Of a stretch of 64,000 nucleotides of DNA, positions 54,627-63,627 are shown in pieces. The notes under the pieces were generated by a model. The model saw nothing but the letters and a program-made list of their open reading frames with translations. It was not told the origin of the DNA and searched no databases. The position numbers were made by a program, and so were the translations under genes. This stretch comes from Streptomyces capitiformicae (GTDB lineage: Bacteria; Actinomycetota; Actinomycetes; Streptomycetales; Streptomycetaceae): positions 1,488,001 to 1,552,000 of the forward strand of contig NZ_CP022161.1 of the NCBI RefSeq assembly GCF_002214185.1, in the 5' to 3' direction. Position 1 is the stretch's first letter; the number at the start of each line of letters is the position of its first letter.

Positions 54627-56203
54627 CGGAGGCCCGAAGGGGGATCCGCGGCTGGTCCGCGGCTCGCAGGAAAGTACAGTCACGGATCCGTTTCACGAGT
54701 CTGCGGCTGCGTCTGGTGGTCGTCTTCGGGCTGGTTGCGCTCACGGCGGCCGTGTCGGCGTCCGGGATCGCGTACTGGCTCAACCGCGAGGCCGTGCAGA
54801 CGCGGGCGCAGAACGCGGCGCTCAACGACTTCGAGCGGGAGATGCAGAGCCATGTGAGCACGCTGCGCCCGAACCCGACGCAGGAGCAACTGCGCGTCGC
54901 GGCACGGAGGATGGCGGAGGGCGGCGAGCGGTCCAGTGTGCTGCTCGTCGCCGAGGGCGCCGACGGCCGGACGGTGACCGGGTCCTCGACCGACAACTCA
55001 CTGGACGGCTTCTCGCTGGAGGACGTGCCCGCGTCCCTGCAGAAGGCCGTCAACAAGCGGCAGAAGATCACGTCCGGCAACAGGCACGCGTATCACGTGT
55101 ACTGGCAGCGTGTCATCGACGGCGATACCCCCTACCTGGTGGGCGGCGCGAAGATGATCGGCGGGGGGCCGACCGGCTATGTGCGCAAGTCCCTCGCCTC
55201 GGAGGCGAAGGACCTCAACTCGCTGGCCTGGTCGCTCGGCATCGCGACGGGTCTGTCGCTCATCGGCTCGGCGTTGCTCGCGCAGGCCGCCGCGACGACC
55301 GTGCTGAAGCCGGTACAGCGGCTCGGTGTCGCCGCCCGGCGGCTCGGCGAGGGCAAGCTCGACACCCGGCTCAGGGTCTCCGGCACGGACGAACTGGCCG
55401 ATCTCTCCCGGACGTTCAACCTCGCGGCGGAGTCCCTGGAGAAGAAGGTCGACGACATGAGCGCCCGCGAGGAGGCATCCCGGCGTTTCGTCGCCGACAT
55501 GTCCCATGAGCTGCGTACGCCACTGACGGCGATCACGGCCGTCACGGAGGTGCTGGAGGAGGAGTTGGACGCCGACACGGGCAGCCTCGATCCCATGATC
55601 GAGCCGGCGGTACGACTCGTCGTCAGCGAGACACGACGGCTCAACGACCTGGTCGAGAACCTGATGGAGGTGACCCGCTTCGACGCGGGCACGGCCAGGC
55701 TGGTCCTCGACGACGTGGACATCGCCGACCAGATCACCGCCTGCATCGACGCCCGCGCCTGGCTGGACGCGGTGGAGCTGGACGCCGAGCGCGGCATCAT
55801 GGCCAATCTGGACCCGCGCCGCCTGGACGTGATCATGGCGAACCTGATCGGCAACGCGCTCAAGCACGGCGGTTCGCCGGTTCGGGTCTCGGTCCGCGAG
55901 GAGGGCGAGGACCTGGTCATCGACGTCCAGGACCACGGTCCGGGCATCCCCGAGGATGTCCTCCCGCACGTCTTCGACCGGTTCTACAAGGCGAGCGCCT
56001 CCCGCCCGCGCTCCGAGGGCAGCGGGCTCGGTCTGTCCATCGCCCTGGAGAACGCCCACATCCACGGCGGTGAGATCACCGCCGCCAACTCCCCCAAGGG
56101 CGGCGCTGTGTTCACCCTGCGCCTGCCCCGGGACGCGGCCCCGCTGATCGCACAGGAGCGGGACGACGGCGACACGGAGGATACCGAGGGGGACGTGCAG
56201 TGA
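54623..56203 (+). CDS. afsQ2: Sensor histidine kinase AfsQ2
   Basis: 526 aa, GTG start in a GTGA overlap with afsQ1. Membrane helix LRLVVVFGLVALTAAVSASG, an extracytoplasmic sensor of about 150 residues, a second membrane helix (LGIATGLSLIGSALLAQAAATTVL), HAMP, HisKA box FVADMSHELRTPLTAI with His295, then HATPase boxes NLIGNALKHGG, DHGPGIPEDVLPHVFDRFYKA and GSGLGLSIALENAHIHGGEI. Cognate kinase for AfsQ1. Confidence 0.93.
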   Translation: MTEARRGIRGWSAARRKVQSRIRFTSLRLRLVVVFGLVALTAAVSASGIAYWLNREAVQTRAQNAALNDFEREMQSHVSTLRPNPTQEQLRVAARRMAEGGERSSVLLVAEGADGRTVTGSSTDNSLDGFSLEDVPASLQKAVNKRQKITSGNRHAYHVYWQRVIDGDTPYLVGGAKMIGGGPTGYVRKSLASEAKDLNSLAWSLGIATGLSLIGSALLAQAAATTVLKPVQRLGVAARRLGEGKLDTRLRVSGTDELADLSRTFNLAAESLEKKVDDMSAREEASRRFVADMSHELRTPLTAITAVTEVLEEELDADTGSLDPMIEPAVRLVVSETRRLNDLVENLMEVTRFDAGTARLVLDDVDIADQITACIDARAWLDAVELDAERGIMANLDPRRLDVIMANLIGNALKHGGSPVRVSVREEGEDLVIDVQDHGPGIPEDVLPHVFDRFYKASASRPRSEGSGLGLSIALENAHIHGGEITAANSPKGGAVFTLRLPRDAAPLIAQERDDGDTEDTEGDVQ

Positions 56204-56841
56204 GACGGGCAGTGACGATACGAGGCGTACGCGCCCGAGACGTACGGGTGCTGGGCGTGGTCGGCGTCCTCGCCGGGCTGCTCGCGGGCTGCGGCATCCG
56301 TGCCACGCAGGTGCCGACGGACTTCGGTCCGGCGCCCTCGATGGTGCCCTGCGAGCTGTCGGTGACGGACCTCGCGACGCAGGCCACGCCGTCCGGCATA
56401 CCCGTCGAGGTGTTCCTGCTCTGCTCCGGGGCACTCGTGCGGGTCAACCGCTCGGTGCAGGTCACCGAGGGCGCCGACGAGACGCAGCGGCGGGATGTGG
56501 TCGCCCAGAGTCTGCTGGACGCCCTGGCCGGGGACCCATCCGACGCCGAGGACGAGGCCGGCTACCGGACCGCCGTCCCGACCGGCCTCACGGTGACCGG
56601 CCCCCGCCCCGCCGATCCCGTCGACACCCTCCGCCTCTCCACCCCGCCGGACGCCCTGCCCCAGTACGCCCTCGCCCAGATCGTCTGCACCTTCGCCGAC
56701 TCCGCGGCCGCCGGCGACAACGGCTCGGTCGTCCTCGGCAGCACCAGCGCCGACACCTTGCGTCGCTACGACTGCACCGCGGAGGTCCAGTCGAACCCGG
56801 GCTCGGGAACACCGCCGTCGACGGAGGTCGGGGTTTCCTGA
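56200..56841 (+). CDS. Lipoprotein of the afsQ operon
   Basis: 213 aa from GTG 56200, overlapping afsQ2. Lipobox LLAGC near residue 31. The rest has a GerMN-like layout (VEVFLLCSGALVRVNRSVQV, RRDVVAQSLLDALAGDP) with Cys residues in the outer domain. Placement directly behind a sensor kinase, with translational coupling, suggests that it modulates AfsQ2 sensing outside the cell. Confidence 0.88.
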   Translation: MRRAVTIRGVRARDVRVLGVVGVLAGLLAGCGIRATQVPTDFGPAPSMVPCELSVTDLATQATPSGIPVEVFLLCSGALVRVNRSVQVTEGADETQRRDVVAQSLLDALAGDPSDAEDEAGYRTAVPTGLTVTGPRPADPVDTLRLSTPPDALPQYALAQIVCTFADSAAAGDNGSVVLGSTSADTLRRYDCTAEVQSNPGSGTPPSTEVGVS

Positions 56842-56959
56842 GCCGGGCACCGGGGCCGCGCGCTTTCCCGCGCGGTCGTTACGGTCCCGGTCGTTTACGG
56901 TCCCGGTCGTTACGGTTCCCGGACAAACCGGCGGAACCGATCGTGCCGGAGGGCGCGTC

Positions 56960-57529
56960 TTGGGGGGCGTGCAGTGTCTAGGTACGTACGGCGGTAGCGC
57001 CGGGGTCCGTGTTCGTGCGGCGGGGGGTGTCCTCCTCGTCGCACATCTCGTGCTCGTTGCCTGGATCACGCTGCGTCCGCTGGACGTCACCTGGGTGAGT
57101 GCCGCGAACCTGCGGCCGTTCGCGGGGATCAGAGCGGATCTGGCCCTGGGGTGGCCGGAGGCCGCGCTGCGGATCGGTGAGGGGCTCGCGCTGCTGGCCC
57201 CGCTGGGTGTGCTGTTGCCGATGGCGCACGGCAGACTGGCGGTCTCGCCGATCGCGTCGCTGGCCCGGGCGGTCGCGGCCGGGGCGCTGCTGTCGCTGGC
57301 CATCGAGCTGTTGCAGACCGGGGTGCCCGGTCAGGTCGTCGACATCGACTCGATCCTGCTGAACACGGTCGGCGTGGGGCTGGCCCACCTCGCGGTCGTG
57401 CCCGTGGTCAGGGTGGCACTCCGCCGCCGGGCCGAGACCCGGGTCCGGGCGGACCTTCCCCGGGAGAAGACCTCGGAGACCTCTCAGGGTCGGACCCCGA
57501 CGATTCCCAGGGTCGGAATAGCTCCATAG
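56960..57529 (+). CDS. VanZ family membrane protein
   Basis: 189 aa from TTG 56960, behind GGAGGGC (GTG 56969 is an alternative). Four hydrophobic segments, with WITLRPLDVTWVSAANLRPF, then LLAPLGVLLPM and LSLAIELLQTGVPGQVVDIDSILLNTVGVGL, the VanZ core. A basic cytoplasmic tail ends the protein. VanZ-like proteins can affect susceptibility to glycopeptides, but most have unknown function. Confidence 0.9.
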   Translation: MGGVQCLGTYGGSAGVRVRAAGGVLLVAHLVLVAWITLRPLDVTWVSAANLRPFAGIRADLALGWPEAALRIGEGLALLAPLGVLLPMAHGRLAVSPIASLARAVAAGALLSLAIELLQTGVPGQVVDIDSILLNTVGVGLAHLAVVPVVRVALRRRAETRVRADLPREKTSETSQGRTPTIPRVGIAP

Positions 57530-57663
57530 AGGGACGCTTCGTCCGCTTCGTCACCGTAGCGTCGAAGGTGTGGAAAAGAGAGCGGCGGCCAACGGGAGGC
57601 CCCGCCCCACGGTCGACCGCGGATCGCCCGTGGCCGACGATCTACGCCGACGAAGGAGCCCTC

Positions 57664-57864
57664 ATGAGCCGCCTTGCCCGCCCCGCGGAAGGCCGGATGA
57701 TCGGCGGAGTGTGCGCAGCGCTGGCACGGCGCTTCGGCACCTCCGCCACCACGATGCGCGTGATCTTCGTGCTGTCGTGTCTGCTTCCGGGCCCGCAGTT
57801 CCTGCTGTACATAGCCCTGTGGATCCTGCTCCCCTCGGAGGGCAAGGCCCGCACGGCTTGGTGA
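57664..57864 (+). CDS. PspC domain protein
   Basis: 66 aa. ATG 57664 sits behind AAGGAG. The whole protein is one PspC domain: RLARPAEGRMIGGVCAALARRFG, then TTMRVIFVLSCLLPGPQFLLYIALWILLP, with one membrane helix hairpin. In other bacteria PspC belongs to the membrane-stress response; the partner genes are not adjacent here. Confidence 0.92.
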   Translation: MSRLARPAEGRMIGGVCAALARRFGTSATTMRVIFVLSCLLPGPQFLLYIALWILLPSEGKARTAW

Positions 57865-57908
57865 CGCGCGACGACGACTGACACGCAGCGACGACTGACG
57901 CGTACGCC

Positions 57909-57943
57909 GATGGGGCGCACCCCCTCAGGGGATGCGCCCCATC
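57909..57943. terminator. Hairpin between PspC and the secreted protein gene
   Basis: GATGGGGCGCA (57909-57919) pairs with TGCGCCCCATC (57933-57943), and the inner CCCC/GGGG extends the stem. Convergent genes share it. Confidence 0.85.
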
Positions 57944-57959
57944 CATGTCCGTACGAGCC

Positions 57960-58334
57960 TCAGACTCCGCTGCCGAGCGGCTGGCCGTTCAGGCCGAGGC
58001 CTTCGGCGGGGAGGGTCTGACCGGCGGGGATGCCGCCGAGCAGTCCGCCGACGGGGGCGGCCGGGCCCTCTGCGAGGACGGGGGCGGCGGCGGGGTGCGC
58101 GGCCTCAAGCCCGGCGCCGAGCGTCCGCTGCCCCTGGTCGACGGTCCCGGTGGCACCCGGCAGCGCCTGCGAGACGTTCTCCAAGGGCAGCGCCTGCGAG
58201 ACGGTGCCCAGGGCCTGGGAGGGGTCGGGGGCGCCCGGCACGCCCGGGGCGGCGTTCGCGGCGCCCGCGCCCGCAGCGGCGAAGGCGACACCGAGAGCGG
58301 CGACACCGAGGGTCTTGGCAGCAGACTGCTTCAT
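57960..58334 (-). CDS. Small secreted Ala/Gly/Pro-rich protein
   Basis: 124 aa. Signal peptide MKQSAAKTLGVAALGVAFAAAG..., cut after ANA. The mature part is low-complexity with recurring SQALP and LGxG units (SQALGTVSQALPLENVSQALP) and no Cys. Chaplin-like only in size and signal; it lacks the chaplin domain. Often mislabelled as ATP-binding protein in Streptomyces genomes. Role unknown, probably cell-surface. Confidence 0.8.
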   Translation of the reverse strand: MKQSAAKTLGVAALGVAFAAAGAGAANAAPGVPGAPDPSQALGTVSQALPLENVSQALPGATGTVDQGQRTLGAGLEAAHPAAAPVLAEGPAAPVGGLLGGIPAGQTLPAEGLGLNGQPLGSGV

Positions 58335-58467
58335 GTTGAATGCGTCCTTGAATGCGTTTGACGGGTGGTGAGCGGTGCTCGAAACGTAAACACCGAAGTC
58401 CCGCCGGAGGCAAACATCGGAAAACGGCCGCGTCGCCGTTGACGTGACCGTTTCCCGAGTGCGCGGT

Positions 58468-59631
58468 TCAGCTCTCTTCGCCGACAGAGCCGCTGGTGGA
58501 CGCCGTCTGACGGAACAGCCATTCGGATTTCAACTCGGCATATCCGGGCTTGATCACGTCATTGATCATGGCCAGTCGTTCATCGAAAGGAATGAATGCC
58601 GACTTCATGGAATTGACCGAGAACCACTGCATGTCGTCGAGCGTGTAGCCGAAGGCCTCGACCAGATGCTCGAACTCGCGGCTCATGCTGGTGTGGGACA
58701 TCAGTCGGTTGTCGGTGTTCACGGTGACCCGGAAGTGCAGTCGCCGCAGCAGCCCGATGGGGTGCTCGGCGTAGGAACGGGCGGCGCCGGTCTGGAGGTT
58801 GGAGCTGGGGCACAGCTCCAACGGGATGCGCTTGTCGCGGACGTAGGAGGCGAGGCGGCCGAGCTTTACGGAGCCGTCCTCGTGGACCTGGATGTCGTCG
58901 ATGATGCGGACGCCATGGCCGAGCCGATCAGCGCCGCACCACTGGAGCGCCTGCCAGATGGAGGGGAGTCCGAAGGCCTCACCGGCGTGGATGGTGAAGT
59001 GGTTGTTCTCCCGCTTGAGGTACTCGAAGGCGTCGAGGTGCCGGGTGGGCGGGTAGCCGGCCTCGGCGCCGGCGATGTCGAAGCCGACGACGCCCAGGTC
59101 TCGGTAGCGGTTGGCGAGTTCGGCGATCTCCAGGGCGCGGGCGGCGTGCCGCATGGCGGTGAGCAGGGCGCCGACCCGGATGCGGTGGCCGGCGGCCTTG
59201 GCTCGCCGCTCGCCCTCCCGAAAGCCCTCGTTGACGGCCTCGACGACTTCTTCGAGGCTGAGCCCGGCGTCGAGGTGCTGTTCGGGGGCGTAGCGCACCT
59301 CGGCGTAGACGACCCCGTCGGCGGCGAGGTCCTCGGCGCACTCGGCGGCTACGCGGAAGAGGGCGTCGCGGGTCTGCATCACGCCGACGGTGTGGGAGAA
59401 GGTCTCCAGGTACCGCTCCAGGGACCCGGAGTCGGCGGCCTCGCGGAACCAGACGCCGAGCCGGTCGGGGTCGGTCTCCGGGAGGTGGGAGTACCCGCTG
59501 TCGCGGGCGAGTTCGACGATGGTTCCGGGGCGGAGGCCGCCGTCGAGGTGGTCGTGCAGCAGAACCTTGGGCGCCCGGCGGATCTGGTCCGAGTCCGGGG
59601 TGCCTCCGGTCCGGTCAGTCTGGTTCGTCAT
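58468..59631 (-). CDS. add: Adenosine deaminase
   Basis: 387 aa from ATG 59631; no ribosome site, so probably leaderless. Zinc ligands and catalytic residues are all visible: [16 protein letters not shown] (His and the catalytic Glu), RLGHGVRI and VNTDNRLMS (the Asp of the metal site). It converts adenosine and deoxyadenosine to inosine forms. The substrate link to deoC, 10 kb away, is supported by a shared operator. Confidence 0.95.
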   Translation of the reverse strand: MTNQTDRTGGTPDSDQIRRAPKVLLHDHLDGGLRPGTIVELARDSGYSHLPETDPDRLGVWFREAADSGSLERYLETFSHTVGVMQTRDALFRVAAECAEDLAADGVVYAEVRYAPEQHLDAGLSLEEVVEAVNEGFREGERRAKAAGHRIRVGALLTAMRHAARALEIAELANRYRDLGVVGFDIAGAEAGYPPTRHLDAFEYLKRENNHFTIHAGEAFGLPSIWQALQWCGADRLGHGVRIIDDIQVHEDGSVKLGRLASYVRDKRIPLELCPSSNLQTGAARSYAEHPIGLLRRLHFRVTVNTDNRLMSHTSMSREFEHLVEAFGYTLDDMQWFSVNSMKSAFIPFDERLAMINDVIKPGYAELKSEWLFRQTASTSGSVGEES

Positions 59632-59637
59632 TTTCGC

Positions 59638-59659
59638 ACGATAACGCCTACGCGCGTAG
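59638..59659 (-). promoter_or_regulatory. Leaderless promoter and palindromic operator of add
   Basis: On the minus strand a -10 box TATCGT (59643-59638) is placed so that transcription begins at the add ATG (59631). CTACGCGCGTAG (59648-59659), identical to the deoC palindrome, lies at -17 to -28. Confidence 0.7.
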
Positions 59660-59744
59660 AGCGCCTGTCGGGCGATGCCGTCGATACCCAACGGTGACCC
59701 ACAGGACGGGTTGTGTACACCATCTCTTCTGACACTGTTCTGTC

Positions 59745-60494
59745 ATGGCGCACCAAGCAATGCCGGTCCGGCCGCCCCGACTTGGACGGCCGATCGGCCC
59801 GGAGCCGAGCACGGTGGGCGGAGTCGTCCTGCTCCTCCCGGCCGGTGACGAGGCGTCCACCCGCAGACCCTCCCCCGTGGTGGCGACCGCCTCCGTACGC
59901 GCCCTCGGCCGCCGGCTCGCCCGCGCCGGGCGCGGCGAGGGCCTGGCGACGCACGTCGTGCACTACCGCTACCGGGGCTGGCACGGCACGGAGGCGCGGC
60001 TCGCGCGCGATGCCGAGTGGGCCGCGGACGAGGTGGTCCGGCGCTACGGGGATGTGCCGGTGTGCCTGGTGGGACTCCACATGGGGGCGCGGGCCGCGCT
60101 GCACGCGGGTGGGCACGATGCCGTCAACTCCGTGCTGGCCATCGCTCCTTGGTTGCCCGAGGAGGATGTGGCCGCGCCGCCCGAACCGGTGAAACAGTTG
60201 TCGGGGCGGCGGGTGTTGATCGTGCACGGCACGAACGATGAGCGGGTCGATCCTGAGCTGTCGTTCCGGTTCGCCGCGCGGGCGAAGAAGACGAACCCCG
60301 ACATCTGCCGGTTCGAGGTGCATGCGGATCGGCATGGGTTGCAGCAGTACCGGGACGAGGTCTACGCGCTGGCCTCGGACTTTGTGATGGGGGCGTTGTT
60401 CGGGCGGGCGTTTTCCCGGCCGGTGGAGGATGCGTTGGCGGCTCCGCCTCCGTTGGGGTTGCGTATGCCGCTTGCCTCCGGCTTTGGGCGGTGA
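59745..60494 (+). CDS. Alpha/beta hydrolase fold protein with altered nucleophile elbow
   Basis: 249 aa from ATG 59745. The core fold is clear: VVLLLPAGDEAST, HVVHYRYRGW, VPVCLVGLHMGARAAL, VLAIAPWL, VLIVHGTNDERVDPEL (Asp position) and EVHADRHGL (His position). The nucleophile elbow G-x-S-x-G reads GLHMG, with His where Ser is expected. The acid and base positions are kept, so activity would have to use another residue, or the protein has become a binder. It is divergent from add with a 113-bp gap. Confidence 0.82.
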   Translation: MAHQAMPVRPPRLGRPIGPEPSTVGGVVLLLPAGDEASTRRPSPVVATASVRALGRRLARAGRGEGLATHVVHYRYRGWHGTEARLARDAEWAADEVVRRYGDVPVCLVGLHMGARAALHAGGHDAVNSVLAIAPWLPEEDVAAPPEPVKQLSGRRVLIVHGTNDERVDPELSFRFAARAKKTNPDICRFEVHADRHGLQQYRDEVYALASDFVMGALFGRAFSRPVEDALAAPPPLGLRMPLASGFGR

Positions 60495-60528
60495 CGCCTC
60501 TGCCTCCGGCTTCGGGCGGTGACGCCTC
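60473..60528. repeat. 28-bp tandem duplication at the end of the hydrolase gene
   Basis: TGCCTCCGGCTTTGGGCGGT and eight more bases (60473-60500) are repeated at 60501-60528 with one change (TTT to TTC). The hydrolase stop lies in the first copy. Downstream (60578-60600) is the Streptomyces GATCGCGCAGTTCCCCGCGC intergenic repeat. Confidence 0.85.
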
Positions 60529-60614
60529 GGGAGGGGCGGCTGGGGTTTGTGGCGCGGCTGCGGGTGGGTGGGGGGTTGATCGCGCAGTTCCCCGCGCCCC
60601 TGGTCGGCTGCTGC

Positions 60615-61592
60615 TCAGCTCGTCAGCAAGTTGCCCCTTCTTGAGAGCAGGAACTTCTTGAAGGCTGCTACCGGTGGGGTGTCCGGGTGGCCTTCCAGCC
60701 AGGCGACTCCGATTTCTCTGGCGGCCCTCGGGGCTGTGACCGTCAGTTCCACGACCCCTGGCCTGGGGACTGCGGGAGGTGGGAGGAGGGCTACGCCCAA
60801 TCCCGCCGCCACCAGGCCCCGCAGCGTTTCCGCCTCCTCTCCCTCGAAGGCGATACGAGGCTTGAAGCCGGCCTCCTTGCAGAGGTCGTCGGTGATGCGG
60901 CGCATGCCGTAGCCGGGTTCGAGGGTGACGAAGGTTTCGTCGGCGGCTTCGGCGAGGCGGATGCGTTTGCGGGCGGCGAGGCGGTGGTCGGCGGGGACGA
61001 CCAGGCGGAGTTTCTGTTCGTCGAGGCGGCGGGCCACGAGGTCGGGGGCGTCGGGGACGGGGGACGTGAGGCAGAGGTCCAGCTCGCCGGCGCGCAGGCG
61101 TTCGATCATGGCCTCGCCGTAGTTCTGGACGAGGCTGAAGCGGACGCGGGGGTGTTCGGCACGGAAGGCCTGGAGGAGGCCGGGGACGGTTTCGGCGCCC
61201 ATGGTGTGCAGGAAGCCGAAGGCGACCTTGCCGGTGGCCGGGTCGGCGTCGGCGCGGACCTCGTCGGCGGCGCGTTCGATCTCGGCGAGGGCGCGTTCCA
61301 CGGAGGCGTGGAAGGTGCGTCCGGCGTGGGTGAGGGAGACCGTGCGGCCGCGGCGGGCGAACAGGTCGACGCCCAGGTCCTGTTCGAGCCGGACCATCGC
61401 CCGGGACAGGGTCGACTGCGGGACCTGCATCTCCTGCGCGGCCCGGGTGACGTGCTCGGTGCGGGCGACCCCGGCGAAGTAGGCGAGGCGCGGGGCGAGC
61501 CGCAGGACGATGTCCTCGATACTCTCCCTGCCCTCGATGTCTTCTGTGTCACCGGACGGTGACAGGCGCGCCTCTGACCTCTGCTGATGCAT
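60615..61592 (-). CDS. LysR family transcriptional regulator
   Basis: 325 aa from ATG 61592 (or the adjacent GTG 61595). N-terminal helix-turn-helix YFAGVARTEHVTRAAQEMQVPQSTLSRAMVRLEQDLGVDLF, then the substrate-binding domain (VAFGFLHTMGAETVPGLLQAF, GLVAAGLGVALLPPPAV). A CATAAT -10 box (61609-61604) lies about 12 bases before the start with no ribosome site, suggesting a leaderless message. It is divergent from an MFS efflux-type gene and is its likely regulator. Confidence 0.92.
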   Translation of the reverse strand: MHQQRSEARLSPSGDTEDIEGRESIEDIVLRLAPRLAYFAGVARTEHVTRAAQEMQVPQSTLSRAMVRLEQDLGVDLFARRGRTVSLTHAGRTFHASVERALAEIERAADEVRADADPATGKVAFGFLHTMGAETVPGLLQAFRAEHPRVRFSLVQNYGEAMIERLRAGELDLCLTSPVPDAPDLVARRLDEQKLRLVVPADHRLAARKRIRLAEAADETFVTLEPGYGMRRITDDLCKEAGFKPRIAFEGEEAETLRGLVAAGLGVALLPPPAVPRPGVVELTVTAPRAAREIGVAWLEGHPDTPPVAAFKKFLLSRRGNLLTS

Positions 61593-61658
61593 CACGGGAA
61601 CGATTATGAAGGTTCCGTGCATTGGACGGATGAACCGTGGCGTACGTAGTTTCGAGGC

Positions 61659-62939
61659 ATGCCTTCCGCCAGTACCGAGGCGTCCACCACCGTGGGCGCC
61701 GTATCAGCCACGCCCGACCGTTCGCATGCTTACGACTCCCGAGTGGCCCCCGGCGGTCCCGGCTACCGCCGGATGAGCCTGGCACTGTTCCTCGCGGGGG
61801 TCGCGACCTTCGCCCTTCTCTACTCCACGCAGGCGCTGCTGCCGCTGATCTCGGGCGGCTTCGGGGTGACGGCGAGCGCGGCGAGCTGGACGGTGTCGGC
61901 GGCGACCGGTGCGCTGGCGCTGTTCGTGCTGCCGATGAGCGCGCTGTCGGAGCGGTTCGGGCGGCGTACGTTGATGACGGTGTCGCTGGCGGTGGCGGTC
62001 ACGGTCGGGCTGTTGATCCCGTTCGCGCCGTCGCTGGGCGCGCTGGTCGTGCTGCGGGCGGTGCAGGGTGCGGCGCTGGCCGGGGTTCCGGCGTCGGCGA
62101 CCGCCTATCTCGCCGAGGAGGTCCGCCCCAAGGCCCTCGTCACCGCGATCGGCCTCTTCGTCGCCGGCAACAGCGTCGGCGGCATGAGCGGCCGGGTCGT
62201 CACCGGCTGGGTCGCGCAGGAGTGGGGCTGGCGGGTCGCGCTCGGTGTGCTCGGCGTGCTCGCGGTGGGCTGCGCGGTGGCCTTCCGGCTGCTGCTGCCC
62301 GCGCCGAAGCACTTCGTGGCCGGGTCGCTGCGGCCTACAGTGCTCGCCCGCACGGTCCGCGCCCACCTCGCCAACCCGCTGCTGTGCCGCCTGTACGCCA
62401 TCGGTGCCCTCTTCATGACGGTCTTCGGCGGCGTCTACACCGTCATCGGCTACCGCCTCGCCGAGGCCCCCTTCTCCCTCCCCCAGGGCATCATCGGCTC
62501 GGTCTTCCTCGTGTACCTGGTGGGTACGGCGTCGGCGTCGACCGCCGGGAAGCTGGTGGGACGACTGGGCCGGCGGGGCGCCCTGTACCTCGCGGGCGGC
62601 ACGACGACCACCGGTCTGCTGGTGTCCCTGTCCGACTCCCTCGCACTGGTGCTGCTCGGTCTGGTCCTCATCACCGCCGGCTTCTTCGCCGGGCACGCGG
62701 CCGCGTCGTCGGCCGTCAGCCACACGGCCAAGGAGGGCCGCGCCCAGGCGTCGGCGCTCTACCAGTCCGCGTACTACGTGGGCTCCAGCGCGGGCAGCAC
62801 CCTGGGCGCGATCGCCTTCCACACCGGGGGATGGTTCGGAACGGTCGCCCTGGGGCTGCTGGCCGTGGCGGGCGTCGTGGCCATCACGGTCGTCGGGTCC
62901 CACGCGGCCCGCGCGCAGCGGCTGGTGGCGGCCCACTGA
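61659..62939 (+). CDS. MFS transporter (YnfM/drug-efflux-like)
   Basis: 426 aa. Twelve hydrophobic segments after a 36-residue hydrophilic start; motif A-like ALSERFGRRTLMTVSLAVAV and GALVVLRAVQGAALAGVPASATAYLAEEV in the first half, GRLGRRGALYLAGG in the second. Typical of 12-TM drug-proton antiporters. It shares a 66-bp divergent promoter region with the LysR gene. Confidence 0.9.
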   Translation: MPSASTEASTTVGAVSATPDRSHAYDSRVAPGGPGYRRMSLALFLAGVATFALLYSTQALLPLISGGFGVTASAASWTVSAATGALALFVLPMSALSERFGRRTLMTVSLAVAVTVGLLIPFAPSLGALVVLRAVQGAALAGVPASATAYLAEEVRPKALVTAIGLFVAGNSVGGMSGRVVTGWVAQEWGWRVALGVLGVLAVGCAVAFRLLLPAPKHFVAGSLRPTVLARTVRAHLANPLLCRLYAIGALFMTVFGGVYTVIGYRLAEAPFSLPQGIIGSVFLVYLVGTASASTAGKLVGRLGRRGALYLAGGTTTTGLLVSLSDSLALVLLGLVLITAGFFAGHAAASSAVSHTAKEGRAQASALYQSAYYVGSSAGSTLGAIAFHTGGWFGTVALGLLAVAGVVAITVVGSHAARAQRLVAAH

Positions 62940-62969
62940 GGTCCGTACGGGATGCCGTGGAGGACTGCT

Positions 62970-63527
62970 TCACGACAGCGCCGCCGCCACCAGCCTGTGG
63001 ATCTCCGGGACGGACACACTTCCACCATTCACCAGACGATCGAACACCACCCCGTCCACGCAGGTCAGCAGCGTGATGGTGCGCTCCTCGGCATCCGTGA
63101 GGCCGTGTGCGGTCAGGAAGTCGTGCACGACTTGTCGCCCCGCGTTCTCGCGCGGTACGAGGATTTCCTGCAGCTCGGGGTGGTGGACGCTCTCGATGGC
63201 ACACGCGTAGCGCGCGAGGGAACGCCGTCGGCCCTCTCCGGTGAGCCGCCGCTCGACGAACGCGGCGAGCCCGGCCGCCAATTCATCGGTGTTCCGCGGC
63301 ACCGGTGGCCGCTCGCCGATTTCCTGCAGCTCCGCCTGGTCGAGAGCGACCAGGTGCCGGACCAGTGCGGTGAGCAGCGCCTGGCGGGTGCGGAAGTAGG
63401 CGGAGGTGGTGCCGGGCGGCAGATTCGCCATGCGATCCACGGCGCGGTGGGTCAGTCCTCGTATCCCGGACTCGGCGAGCACGGTGACGGCCACGTCGGC
63501 GAGGAGAGTACGTCGATCGGTGGACAC
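62970..63527 (-). CDS. TetR family transcriptional regulator
   Basis: 185 aa from GTG 63527. The N-terminal domain VAVTVLAESGIRGLTHRAVDRMANLPPGTTSAYFRTRQALL is the TetR helix-turn-helix; the C-terminal helices form the ligand pocket (TITLLTCVDGVVFDRLV). Divergent from an FAD monooxygenase with two matching palindromes in between, so it very likely represses that gene and itself. Confidence 0.92.
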   Translation of the reverse strand: MSTDRRTLLADVAVTVLAESGIRGLTHRAVDRMANLPPGTTSAYFRTRQALLTALVRHLVALDQAELQEIGERPPVPRNTDELAAGLAAFVERRLTGEGRRRSLARYACAIESVHHPELQEILVPRENAGRQVVHDFLTAHGLTDAEERTITLLTCVDGVVFDRLVNGGSVSVPEIHRLVAAALS

Positions 63528-63534
63528 CCCCCAT

Positions 63535-63593
63535 TTCTACACCTGTAGAGAGCCGGAGTAATCTCCGATTACGCTCCTTCTACATCTGTAGAA
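63535..63593. promoter_or_regulatory. Two TetR-type operators between the TetR and monooxygenase genes
   Basis: TTCTACACCTGTAGAG (63535-63550) and TTCTACATCTGTAGAA (63578-63593) share the palindrome TTCTACA-n2-TGTAGA, centres 43 bp apart. Confidence 0.88.
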
Positions 63594-63627
63594 GGGCAGC
63601 GGCAGGACGGGTGGAGGAGGACCGGGC

